From contig CM068313.1 of the NCBI GenBank assembly GCA_034766995.1, positions 6,725,461 through 6,789,460 on the forward strand: a stretch of 64,000 nucleotides of DNA, in the 5' to 3' direction. Within the stretch, counting starts at the first letter, position 1. Each line of letters begins with the position of its first letter. Positions 48,846 to 59,061 of the stretch are shown here, one piece after another. A model generated the notes under the pieces. The model was not told where the DNA came from and did no database searches. It worked only from the letters and a program-made list of their open reading frames with translations. The translations under genes and the position numbers were made by a program. The DNA is from Acanthacorydalis orientalis (lineage: Eukaryota > Arthropoda > Insecta > Megaloptera > Corydalidae).

Positions 48846-50040
48846 TCATTTCCTATAGTTGTTTCTGACTTCGATAACGACACCACCATTGGTCGTTAGT
48901 TTCCCGCCATTTTCTACATACTTCATGCTCGGTATCGGTTCGCCGAGGTATCTGCTCTTCGTCACCGTCTTCGTCTCCCTCGATTCGATCGTTTCTTTCG
49001 ATCTGCCATCCTTTGACGGTACAGTTTTCTTTGAGAAACTCTGCACGGTGTTCGTGATACTTGGCCTTTTGGGATCATCGGATTTCGAGGTTATGTGATA
49101 CGTCTCCGAATAGTTATCCGAACTGTTGCTACCCCTACGTATAACCGTATGTTTGACGGGCGTCGAGAAGTTGCTCTCGATCTTCGATATAGGCGACGTG
49201 TAACTGTTCGGGCTGTAATTATTCAATCGCGTCGGCGACGTGTATCCTGCCGATCCTGTCGTATCGTTTATTGTACTAAACGTGTTCTCGATCTTCGACG
49301 TCGACCTATAACCCGTACCGTTTTTCATCGGCGTGCTCGTATATTTCTGCGTGTAGCTCTTCTTCAAATCTTCGTCGTTTCCGTGTAACGTTTTAAATAA
49401 TTCAGGCGCTCTATCCGCTAAGCCCTTCATGAATATTTTCTTTTTATCGTTATCGTGACCATTTTTAATAAACCTGGACGTGTACAACGTACTCTCCTTA
49501 CGATCTTCCTCGATTATGGCATCATTGATATCCCTCTGACTACGACTTATATTCGAAACGATCCCAGGACTCTTCAGACCTATAGGATTCTCATTAATCC
49601 GATGCAAATGTGGATTACTTTTATAAATATTCGATGAAAAACTTGAATGTGTAAACGACGACGGAGTTTCTACATCGCCTGCATGGACATTGAAACTCTT
49701 ACTCCTCGCCAATGAAGACTTGTAAGTCCTGGCGGGTTTCGCCGGACCGCCATTGACCAACGGTCGATTAATACTAATCGTCGATGACGGAGGAGAAACT
49801 GTGTTGATAATCGATACGTTTATCGTGCTGTTCGATTTATTGTCCTTTCGAAGTCTTGTCGGCGGCGAATGCGATAATCTGTTCTCTGTGTCGTAGTTAT
49901 TGTAATGACGGGTCGTCTCGTGATGATGATGGATTTTTCGGGGAAGTGTCTGAACGTTTCGGCTGTAATCGATACTGTCGTCGTTCATTATTAATCGACT
50001 TGTAGATTTGCTGAATCTCCCGAGGGTATTGCTCTGCGTC
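48846..50040 (-). CDS. Last coding exon of an unrecognised gene; Ser/Thr/Asn-rich disordered C-terminus
   Basis: A 1195-nt open exon gives about 397 residues and ends with TAG or TAA-type termination after EVRNNYRK. It starts after a clear acceptor, TGTTGCAG, at 50041-50048; the ATG visible at 50051 belongs to the intron and is not a real start. The exon is much GC-richer than its surroundings and rich in CpG, with no stop in frame. The product is polar, rich in Ser, Thr, Asn, Lys and Arg, with no membrane segment or folded domain. It contains a basic phosphosite-like SLARSKSF, a charged helix-like stretch GLADRAPELFKTLHG, and a repeated pattern YTS-P...SKIE-(N/S)-x-FST seen twice (SKIENTFST and SKIESNFST). 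This fits the cytoplasmic or scaffold tail of a larger protein. Upstream exons must lie beyond 50050 on the minus strand; I could not place them. Identity unknown. Confidence 0.8.
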
Positions 50041-50385
50041 CTGCAACACATTTAATAAATTATTATTATACTCGGAGATTATCTATATTACTTATCTTAT
50101 TATCGAACACATATTACTTTTTATATTATGTTTTTCTTATAAATAACACTACACAAATATATGTCTCTTACAGCGCAAACGTCTCATATTCAGTTTTTTA
50201 TAAAAACCACATACGAATGAATTTATTCATTTTTACAGTAAAATAGAAATATGTAACAATATTTTAAGTACAACTGAAAATATAGTTAAATATTTAATAT
50301 ATCATATTGGAAAAAGTCGAATGAATTCATCATAAAAAATTTGCACTCCTTCATACCTATTGAAAATAACATTTGTGCTTTAAAA

Positions 50386-50388
<3 letters not shown>

Positions 50389-50430
<42 letters not shown>

Positions 50431-50438
50431 AGAGAGAG
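50389..50438. repeat. (TA)n(GA)n microsatellite
   Basis: About 20 TA units and a short GA run, followed by a GC-richer 50 bp (CAGAGACTCGCCGTCCC). Confidence 0.95.
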
Positions 50439-51329
50439 GCATGAGGGGATGAACGGAGAATGTTCAGAGACTCGCCGTCCCATTTGTTTTGCTTATAATG
50501 TTTAAACTACTAGAAAAACACAAACTACAGCTATAAGTTACAAAAATATCTTATTTCATGATATTTTGATACGTTACATTTTAATAAGTATTTGTTATAA
50601 AATTCTCCCTCACAGTACCTGAAACCTTATCGTTTACAACATTTTTTATAATCACTCTCAAATTTCTACCTAAAAAATAAATATTCAATTCAGGTATCAG
50701 TTTTAAACTCTGTCCGAATTCCTAATTTATTAAAGTATTTTTTTTTATTTTAAAAATTAGACAAAAGTGACAGAAAACTGAATAATAGAGAGAACAATTC
50801 AAATTTTCATTTATTAATATCACACGATTTACAAAACCCTTTCTCAAAATATAGTTCAAATTATATTTGCTGAAACAACATGTAATCTAGACCAAACCAT
50901 TCTAATCCTAATATCAAAAATTCATTAATGATTGTCGCATCGATCATATTTTAAATTTAGTGACTTTATTTCTTTATCTTCAAACAATAGTACTTATAGG
51001 TCTCATTATGTGGTATGATGCCTCAAAACATCACACCACATAATACTGTAACACTCTGTGAGTGCAAGAATCTGTAATAGATATATCCAGGATTTAAATT
51101 TTCCTCAAAATCTGAAGTTCTATTTCCTGACACATTTAACCATAAAGTATATTAATTCGTCATAATTATTGCTTCTTTCTTATATCGTTACTGTTTCAGT
51201 GCATTGTTACAATGTATATGATTCCATCTAAAAAAATAATATTTATATTTACAAATAATATAAAAAAAAGAAAAACATCAGTAAAACAAATGGATATTAT
51301 TTATATTCTAGAAACTCGCCCTCTCTCTC

Positions 51330-51350
51330 AATATATATATATATATATAT
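51330..51350. repeat. Short (CT)n(TA)n microsatellite
   Basis: A CT run followed by about 10 TA units. Confidence 0.9.
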
Positions 51351-52632
51351 GTAATGAAAAATAAGCTATGCTTAAGGCCATTTATTTACAAGACACATAA
51401 AATGCAGGTGCGCATTTAAAAACTTTATATAATTTATTATCTCTTTAAAGGCAGATATAGTTTAATGATATATGGTTTATACTTCAAACAATAGGATAAA
51501 AAATTAAATGTATATCCACCAATAAAACTAAACATGACAGGATTCAGTTCTATTTTAATCGTATAAATCGTTCATTAATAAAAATATAATAATATGCTAA
51601 TGGTTCTAAGCTTGCATGAAGCATTGCATGTCTAGTTTTTAGATAGCAGAATAATCTACTGGTTTTTACCAAAAGAATATTAAAAAATATTTAAATATCG
51701 TACGTATATTTTTATGACACTGGCATGTCTACTTGTGCATACATCAGATGTTTAATTTAAAATATAAATATGTCGATGATAATTAAAATTTAAAACAAAA
51801 CGACATATGTATATGCAGATGGGAAATCAAGACAGGTTTTATTCGATGTTAAACTTAATTTAAATATCTTTTAATAATATTATGTACCATAAATTATAAT
51901 ATATAATAAATAATATTATAATTTATAACTTAACATTGATAACAAGAAAAGAATGATATTAAAAAATTTTAATTTAATTCTTACCTTTATAAGTAAAACT
52001 ACTCGAAAAAATACATTCATCTAATTACAAAATGTTATTTTGAGATCTATTAGCAATACAATGTATATTCATTAATTCTATTTGATTTTCTAACAATCAA
52101 TCGGTGGCAATGTTTTTTGGTTAAAGGACAGTAGAGAAAAGAAATTACTGTCTAAAAAACATAAAATTTCAAAATTTGACAAATTTAGAAAATTAAATTA
52201 TTATTTTGCTTGAATTTTCATCCTGTCTCAAATAAATCACTCTTTACACAACACATTTATGTGTAAATAAATTTAAACAATACCAAGAATTGTCATCACA
52301 CACAGTGATAATTGATGTTTTATTTAGATATTCCTACCATTTTCAAAACTTTTTTATAATAAACCACTAAAATAATTATCTAAAAACTATACAACCACTA
52401 AAATTATTCGTAATTATTAAAACGAACAAGTAAATTAAAAGTAAAAAATAATATATATTAATAATGTAATAACAAAAAGTAAATACATAAAAATAAATTG
52501 TATTCCCTGTCCTATACTTCTTCAAATTTTAATATTTCTTGTGTCTTCTTATAGTTTTATTAACGCTGTTACATTTTTATTAATGTTCCTTAAAATTATT
52601 CTAGATAGATTGATGTTTCTGTTCAGATATAA

Positions 52633-52635
<3 letters not shown>

Positions 52636-52708
<73 letters not shown>

Positions 52709-52714
52709 TATATA
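52636..52714. repeat. Long (TA)n array
   Basis: About 39 TA units with one AAT step. Confidence 0.97.
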
Positions 52715-52874
52715 TGCACTTTATTTAAATAATACAATAAAAACACCAGCGAGCAAAAATATTGTCGCTCGTCGTTACTAAACTCCTTTTACCCACATGT
52801 CAACAATTGTTATTCCCAGTTTCAAGGCAAATATCTTCCAACTATTAATAGCATCTAGTCGGTTACTTCCTTTT

Positions 52875-52885
52875 ACACACACACA

Positions 52886-52934
<49 letters not shown>
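52875..52934. repeat. (CA)n(TA)n compound microsatellite
   Basis: A CA run leads into about 23 TA units. Confidence 0.95.
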
Positions 52935-52937
<3 letters not shown>

Positions 52938-54501
52938 CATGCATCCAAGTAAAAAAAAACATTAATTGCAAGATGCAAGCAAGCAACTTTATCAAATTTA
53001 ATTCTAAGCAAATTTAATTCAACGTTTCATTTTACTCCAAAGTCCACTCTAATTAAAACTTTTCCAAAACTGGAAAGGTTTTTGTTTACTTTTGTGTCTT
53101 ACTGCTAAGTTGAAAATATTCTTCACTAATTTCTACACTTTGTTATTGTCTATTTTAGTTCAGAATGTTTCAACTTTTGTTCAATTTTTTGAACAGAGAG
53201 TTGTTTATACTTTAAAACTATTTAGATATTTATAAAAAGATTATATTAAATACTATTATTTATAAATAGGCAGATTAGAAATTATTATGTTAATAAAATA
53301 AAATAAAACATAAAAAAATAAAAAGGTAGAAAACAGAAACATTGAAAATAGGAACATTTATAAGAAAACTATTCCCAAAAGTGGATTATTAAATAATAAA
53401 GATGACCTATATTTAAATGGCATTTCAATTTGTCAAATTTATTTCAATTTCATCAATAGCTTAAACCGTTTCTTGATAACGTTGATAACATACGAATTAT
53501 TTATGGAAAAATTGTTTATTAAATTTTAAATCTCTACAAAATACTTAATTACATTAAATAAACTCTGGTACTCAATAGTAAGAAATATAATTACTTTAAA
53601 CGTCTCCGCTATGTCTTTTTGAGAAAAACACGAGCATAAAAATAAATTTATAGACGATAATTGCCGAATTAAAAAAATATGATTAAACAGCCATTTTGAA
53701 TAAATTAGACATGACACAAATTAATAATATGTTGTTTTGCATACCATCCACACGTAATCATGTACAAATTATTTTCATTTAAATGAACAAACTCCTCTCA
53801 TACATTTTCATAAACCGATGCTAAATAATAATTAAAAATGATTGTTTGTACAACATGTCCTTCAAACTATCAACTCGAAATACGACGTTTGTTTATTGTA
53901 AACTATTTATAATCGAGTGAAAAGTAGCAATCATGACTAACATATAAACGCATGTATAGCCAGTAAATATTTTTTTTACAAAATCGCTCGTCTGGTATTC
54001 ACAATGTGTTATTTTTTCAAGTTCCAACCCACTGCGTTTACAAAGTCAGATCGTAAGTCTAAAAATGGAAGCTGGTGTCACCTCAATCGAACTCGTCGTT
54101 TTTTTTTCATAAATTTATGCTCATGACCTTCAAATGGGGATTATAAATATAGATGTTATTACGTATACATTTGCATTTGATCGAGATGTCTGATCAAAAT
54201 AATTATTTAGAATCATGATTTGTAAATAAATACACACACACGCACAATTTATATAAGAACATATTCACACACAATATGTAATAAAGTGATGATATTTAAT
54301 AAGTAAATTATTTAAAAAAACCCAAAATTGTTAAGATTTGTTAACAATTAGAATGTTAATAAATAGAATAAGCAATTGGTTAAAATATGAATTTAAAATA
54401 AATGTCTTAGTTTTTAATATTGCTCAGCTTGTTCCTTTTCTGAAATGTACTTTTGTATTCTTGTTGTTGAGTGTTCAATACATGAAAAAGTTAATTAATA
54501 A

Positions 54502-54642
54502 ATTAATAGAAAGAACAGAAAAAAATAAATCTTTACTTAGTCTAGAATTGAGTTTATAATATGACCATCTAAATTTATAAATTATAATCTTATTAAAAAT
54601 AAATCCAGCCAAATATAAATCAAAAGATGGTATAAAAATATA
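54502..54642 (+). repeat. Direct repeat flanking a mariner pair, left copy
   Basis: It matches 55478-55611 in order: AATAGAAAGAACAGA, AAATAAATCTTTACTT, ATTTATAAATT, AAAATAAATCCAG and TATAAAAATAT. Confidence 0.7.
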
Positions 54643-54645
54643 TTA

Positions 54646-54748
54646 TTAGGTTGGTAGGAAAATAATTGCGGGTTTTGTTTTCTGACTTCTAACCTTTTTC
54701 AATAAAAGTGTCATTTCATCGTGTTCATGTTTATACCATTATATAAAC
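54646..54748 (+). mobile_element. Solo mariner 5' end
   Basis: It starts TTAGGTTGGTAGGAAAATAA and is preceded by TA. It follows the left end of the 54905 element for about 100 bp and then stops. Confidence 0.75.
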
Positions 54749-54904
54749 CTTACCGGAAAAAAACATAATTTAAAGGAATTAAAATTATCTATTTCCATAC
54801 TTACAGACAAAAAAATAAGATATAATAATCAGAAATCTAATAAAGTAATATTTGTGTTTATTATGAAAATTTAGTGTAGAAATAATTGAAAATGTAAATA
54901 TTTA

Positions 54905-55475
54905 TTAGGTTAATAGGAAAATAATTGCGGTTTTTGTTTTTTTAATTCTAACCTTATTTTTTTCAATGAAAATGTCATTTCATCGTATTCATGTTAATAT
55001 CATTTTTAAGTGCATTTTTCGGTTTTTATTTTGGTAATATCGACTTTGGCTTTATTATAAGTTTTACTTCAAATTAGGATATTAAATTAAATATGGAAAA
55101 GTAGCAATAAGAGCATTTTTTATGAGTTGAAAACGAATGGTCTAGTAGCAGTAACTGCTCGTAAACTAAACGATGCTTTTAGTGTGGATACTATTAAGGA
55201 ACGTACGGTGTAACGCTGGTATCAAAAATTTCATGATGGGGACGAGAGCCTTGAAGGTGAAGAAGGTCACGGACATCCTTCTTCAGTTCATAACGACCAA
55301 CTGAAGGCTTTAATTAAATCAGAACCATGCACAACAATTTGAGAGCTTGCATCAAATTTAAGCGTTAGTGATCCAATAGTTGTGGATCAGTTAAAAGAGT
55401 TAGGAAAATAAAAATTGCTTGACATGTATATAAATTTAAAGGCCATACACCGCAATTATTTTTCTATCAACCTAA
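54905..55475 (+). mobile_element. Internally deleted mariner (MITE family X, copy 2)
   Basis: The 571-bp element is flanked by TA. The ends are TTAGGTTAATAGGAAAATAA and, inverted, TTAGGTTGATAGAAAAATAA. The broken transposase frame keeps LVAVTARKLNDAF, a RWYQKFHDG block, ESLEGEEGHGHPSS, a LKALIKSEP block and a second helix-turn-helix ending near VDQLKELGK. It then jumps to the right end at the same place as copy 1 at 23572. Confidence 0.85.
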
Positions 55476-55477
55476 TA

Positions 55478-55611
55478 ATTAATAGAAAGACCAGAGAAAA
55501 ATAAATCTTTACTTTATCTACGAGTACAGTTGTTTCTATAATATGAAGATAAAAATTTATAAATTGTAATTTTGTTTAAAATAAATCCAGTCAAAGATAG
55601 TATAAAAATAT
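55478..55611 (+). repeat. Direct repeat flanking a mariner pair, right copy
   Basis: Partner of 54502-54642. It begins within 3 bp of the right end of the 54905 mariner. Confidence 0.7.
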
Positions 55612-56742
55612 GCTAATTATATAAATTATATCTTTCATATTAGTTTATAAAATTTATCGACTTATATAAATATGTTTCATAAGAAAAACTGTTTAAATAC
55701 TCAAAAATTAAATACTCTACATTAATGTTTGTAGATATATAATTTAAATTTAGATTTTCTGCCATAAAGCAATTTCTAAGAATAAATCACTTTAAAAAAA
55801 AGAGATTTATGTTCATCTGTCAAATATTTTTAGAAAGATCATTCAATCGGAAGTTAGAATCGACCGGAATTTCCGTCCAATTTCCGAAATTGCAACCATA
55901 TAAATCTAATTTAAAACCAATAAAACGGAATGCGATATAATTAAAACGTATATAAAAAAGTTATTCGGCTCGAATAAAATTAAAACTGGTTTTTCTGAAA
56001 TTTCAATTCGTCTACCATGCGGTTTTTACTTCAAAATGAATATTCCAAATATTTACATGAATGTTTTTTTTTATATAAAGCGAATATACGGAAAATTTTC
56101 TCATAAAAGATCATTCATTTGTCTAATAATTTAATTAATGAGAAAAATGTGAAAATATTTTCAATTCGTTATATCATATTTTCGATTAAATGAATCGTTT
56201 AGATTGAAATTAAGATCAGTATGCCGGAGTTTGATCAATTTCCGGTAAGATAATAACTCTATTAGGGATTTCCGAAAAGCTTGTTTTCAGAGATACAGTG
56301 AGGTGGTGTTACTGAAGACCGGTATCTCCGGTCGATTTCCGAAGAGGTTATAAGGATATTTATCATTTGATACTGTTTTCATTATTAAAAAAAATATATA
56401 ATACATTGATATTGAAATAAACCTGTACACTGTTGTTTTTATATTGTAGTTTTTTTCAATAATTAGAAACAAGAATGTGTACTGTATCGTTTATAAACTA
56501 GGTTTAGTGTCTTTTTTCAAACAAAAGTACACGCTTATCGATTTTTATTGAAATTCAACAAGTGTGTAGACTGCACATGTTGATTGCAAAATTATTTTAA
56601 AGATATATCTTTTACCTGTTCCATATAAATACAAGCAGAACTTGTAGGAATGACGTGTTTGCAATATTATGAATTGAGATACGTGTATGACTCACTGCAT
56701 TTTGTTATTTATAAACTTGAATTCAAGTCACTTGTATCAACG

Positions 56743-56810
<68 letters not shown>

Positions 56811-57261
56811 CGTGTAAATATACGATTGACCATTCAAGGAAATCTTGTTTAGAATCAGTCAGAAGATATTGCCTCTTCGGACAACATATCATGTTTCAAT
56901 GTAATACATTTCTGGTGTGAAAGTATTTTTTATAAAGCCACGAATACTTCATTTGAATACCAATCAGTTTGTTTTATTTATACATATATGATTTTATAGT
57001 TTATGAGTCTATGATTCAATTTAATTTTGAGTGACATCACTTATTCTACTTAATTAATCATTTCTGTGTCAGATGAAAGTTTTAATGAAAATTTAGTAGT
57101 TAGTCAGAACTAACGAGTATTTTATATCGTTTAAAATTTTTTTGGTTTCAATTTTAACATGGCTTTTATTCAAATGTATTTTTTGATTAATATACAATTA
57201 GATTAATCGAATTTTGATTTATTTTCGTACCGAGACAGGCCCATACTTTTTTATGAATGTA
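55612..57261. other. AT-rich stretch with a TTTCCG motif cluster
   Basis: No gene. Between 55860 and 56345 the motif TTTCCG(A/G/T) occurs at least six times, several within GACCGG...TTTCCG contexts. A TA array lies at 56748-56807. Confidence 0.4.
56748..56807. repeat. (TA)n array
   Basis: About 29 TA units. Confidence 0.97.
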
Positions 57262-57782
57262 TTAGGTATAAGAATTAATTCGGTGCCTTTAAATTCAATT
57301 AATCATAACTCGGTTTTAAATTAAAATATTTTTTCTTTGTTTTATGATTTTGAAGTACCAACCTTAAAATTTAAAAACACTATACATCTTGGTCAATCAG
57401 TTGGCATAACCTCACAAAACATTAATGAACAAAATAGTGTCCGAAAAGCATCATATTAGGTATTGCATACTTTTTGGATTTCAGTTGGAAAAAATGCTAT
57501 TGAATCCACATGATTGATTTTTTTCAGATTTGAAGAAACGTGTTATCATGTAAAAGACATACAAAAGAAACTAAAATAGTGGAAAAAGTTCGAAAATGCA
57601 TAATGACTCCATTGACTCAAAGCCGCCATCTTTTGTTTGTCAAGGGATTTTTCATTTATTTGATAAATAGAGAAAAGTTATACAAAATAATGGAAGTTAT
57701 TTTAAAGGTTAAAAAGTATTTAATTTTTCCATAAACATTCATTTTCTTTAAAAAAAGGATCTGGATTAATTTGTAGGCCTGA
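57262..57782 (+). mobile_element. Internally deleted mariner (MITE family Y, copy 2)
   Basis: The 521-bp copy is flanked by TA. The left end is TTAGGTATAAGAATTAAT and the right end is more decayed (GATCTGGATTAATTTGTAGG). It aligns with 32391-32887 throughout, including GACTCAAAGCC(G/T)CC and a GTTATACAAAATAAT block near the end. The C-terminal remnant reads KVIQNNGSYFKG, as at a transposase end. Confidence 0.85.
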
Positions 57783-58379
57783 TATATATGATCGGTTTTC
57801 ATCCATATCGATGTATTTCAATCAAACTTTATTGATTTTTACTACAATATCATTGTTTGGTCCACAAGCTAATATCATGTAACAAGCTAATATAATATTC
57901 ATGTTCCAACTTATTACTCCAGATTATTTTCAGTTACCTTAAATTCTTTTTTTTAATGGAATTCATCTACAACCCTAATACAAATTTTATCAAATATAAA
58001 ACCTTCCTTATAGTCTCCCAATGTAACTTCAACTTTATAACCAATAGGTATTGGTTCAATCAAAAGTTTGGGATGTTCTCACAAAATATTTGTTCTATTA
58101 AAACTCCTAATAAAACAATTCGAACAATAAACTAATGATAATGACTCAATTTCATTTATTAATTGATTTTATGTTATACTGACAGTCTTTTTCCTTCTCG
58201 ATCACTAGTTTTCCGTCTTCCACTACTAATTTCAGTAAGTATAGCTCGTTCAGGTAGATTTTATATAACTAAGTTGTATAAAAATATTATTTTAATGTAA
58301 TTCACTCTCATACAATGATATAAAAATATTCTTTTAATTTAATACACTTTTAAAACCTTTTCTAATGTTCTTATTCCAT
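57783..58379. other. AT-rich stretch
   Basis: No recognised gene or repeat; it may include further decayed retroposon sequence continuing from 58380. Confidence 0.35.
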
Positions 58380-58790
58380 CTATTCGTTAGTCTCGCTTTA
58401 TGACTTTATATCCTGTCTCTTGTTTGTTTTTTATTCCTCGTCAACATTTTTATTGCCTTTCGATTGTCTTCTCTCTTGAAATAATTTTTTCAATTAAAAC
58501 TTTTTCTGCTTCTTTAACTCATATACTTCTTTTTATATTTATATCTCCTATCCTTTCTTTTTTTCTTTCTTTCTTGAAATAAATCCCATATATTTTCAAT
58601 AAAACTCTTTCTACTTCTTGTTACATCTATAACTCCTGTTAATTTTTATATCCATTCTATTTCTTATTATTATTTCTAGTATACATCTTTCAATTTATTT
58701 TATATTACCTGAAGTCATTGAATTATTTTATCATTCAGGTCCAAGTATCACTTCCGTACATAAGGACAAATAGCGCACACACACACTCAT
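58380..58790 (-). pseudogene. Non-LTR retrotransposon ORF2 fragment, heavily decayed
   Basis: On the minus strand a FVLMYGSDTWT-like block, compare LLYGxETWT of LINE C-termini, is followed about 300 bp later by RKAIKMLTRNKKQTRDRI, where LINEs have a (M)(K/R)FLRR(I)xxKTRRDRIRN block. Many stops lie between. It may belong to the same LINE type as 44210-44560. Confidence 0.5.
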
Positions 58791-58791
58791 T

Positions 58792-58793
<2 letters not shown>

Positions 58794-58845
<52 letters not shown>
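58794..58845. repeat. (TA)n array with a CA run upstream
   Basis: About 24 TA units; CACACACACAC lies 20 bp before. Confidence 0.95.
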
Positions 58846-58847
<2 letters not shown>

Positions 58848-59009
58848 ACCTCACACATGCTTAAAAATGATTAATGTAAAATATTTTTTATATCATAAAG
58901 CATAATTCAATGTCATTAATCTTTAATGTTTATCTGAATTTCATTGACACCTGGTCCATATAAGGGTCTAGCTGAATTTAAAGGCTAAGATAGAATCTAT
59001 AAATTTTAC

Positions 59010-59013
<4 letters not shown>

Positions 59014-59060
<47 letters not shown>
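59014..59060. repeat. (TA)n array
   Basis: About 22 TA units. Confidence 0.95.

Positions 59061-59061
<1 letters not shown>

Larger units (their letters stand above)
50041..54501. other. AT-rich stretch, probably intron of the 48846 gene
   Basis: The acceptor at 50041 implies an intron extending upstream on the minus strand. No preceding exon could be recognised. The part at 53930-54150 is somewhat less AT-rich. TA arrays are listed separately. Confidence 0.4.

Noticed and set aside
48859..49637. Plus-strand frames of 60-97 codons
   Set aside because: They are antisense shadows of the real minus-strand exon at 48846-50040.
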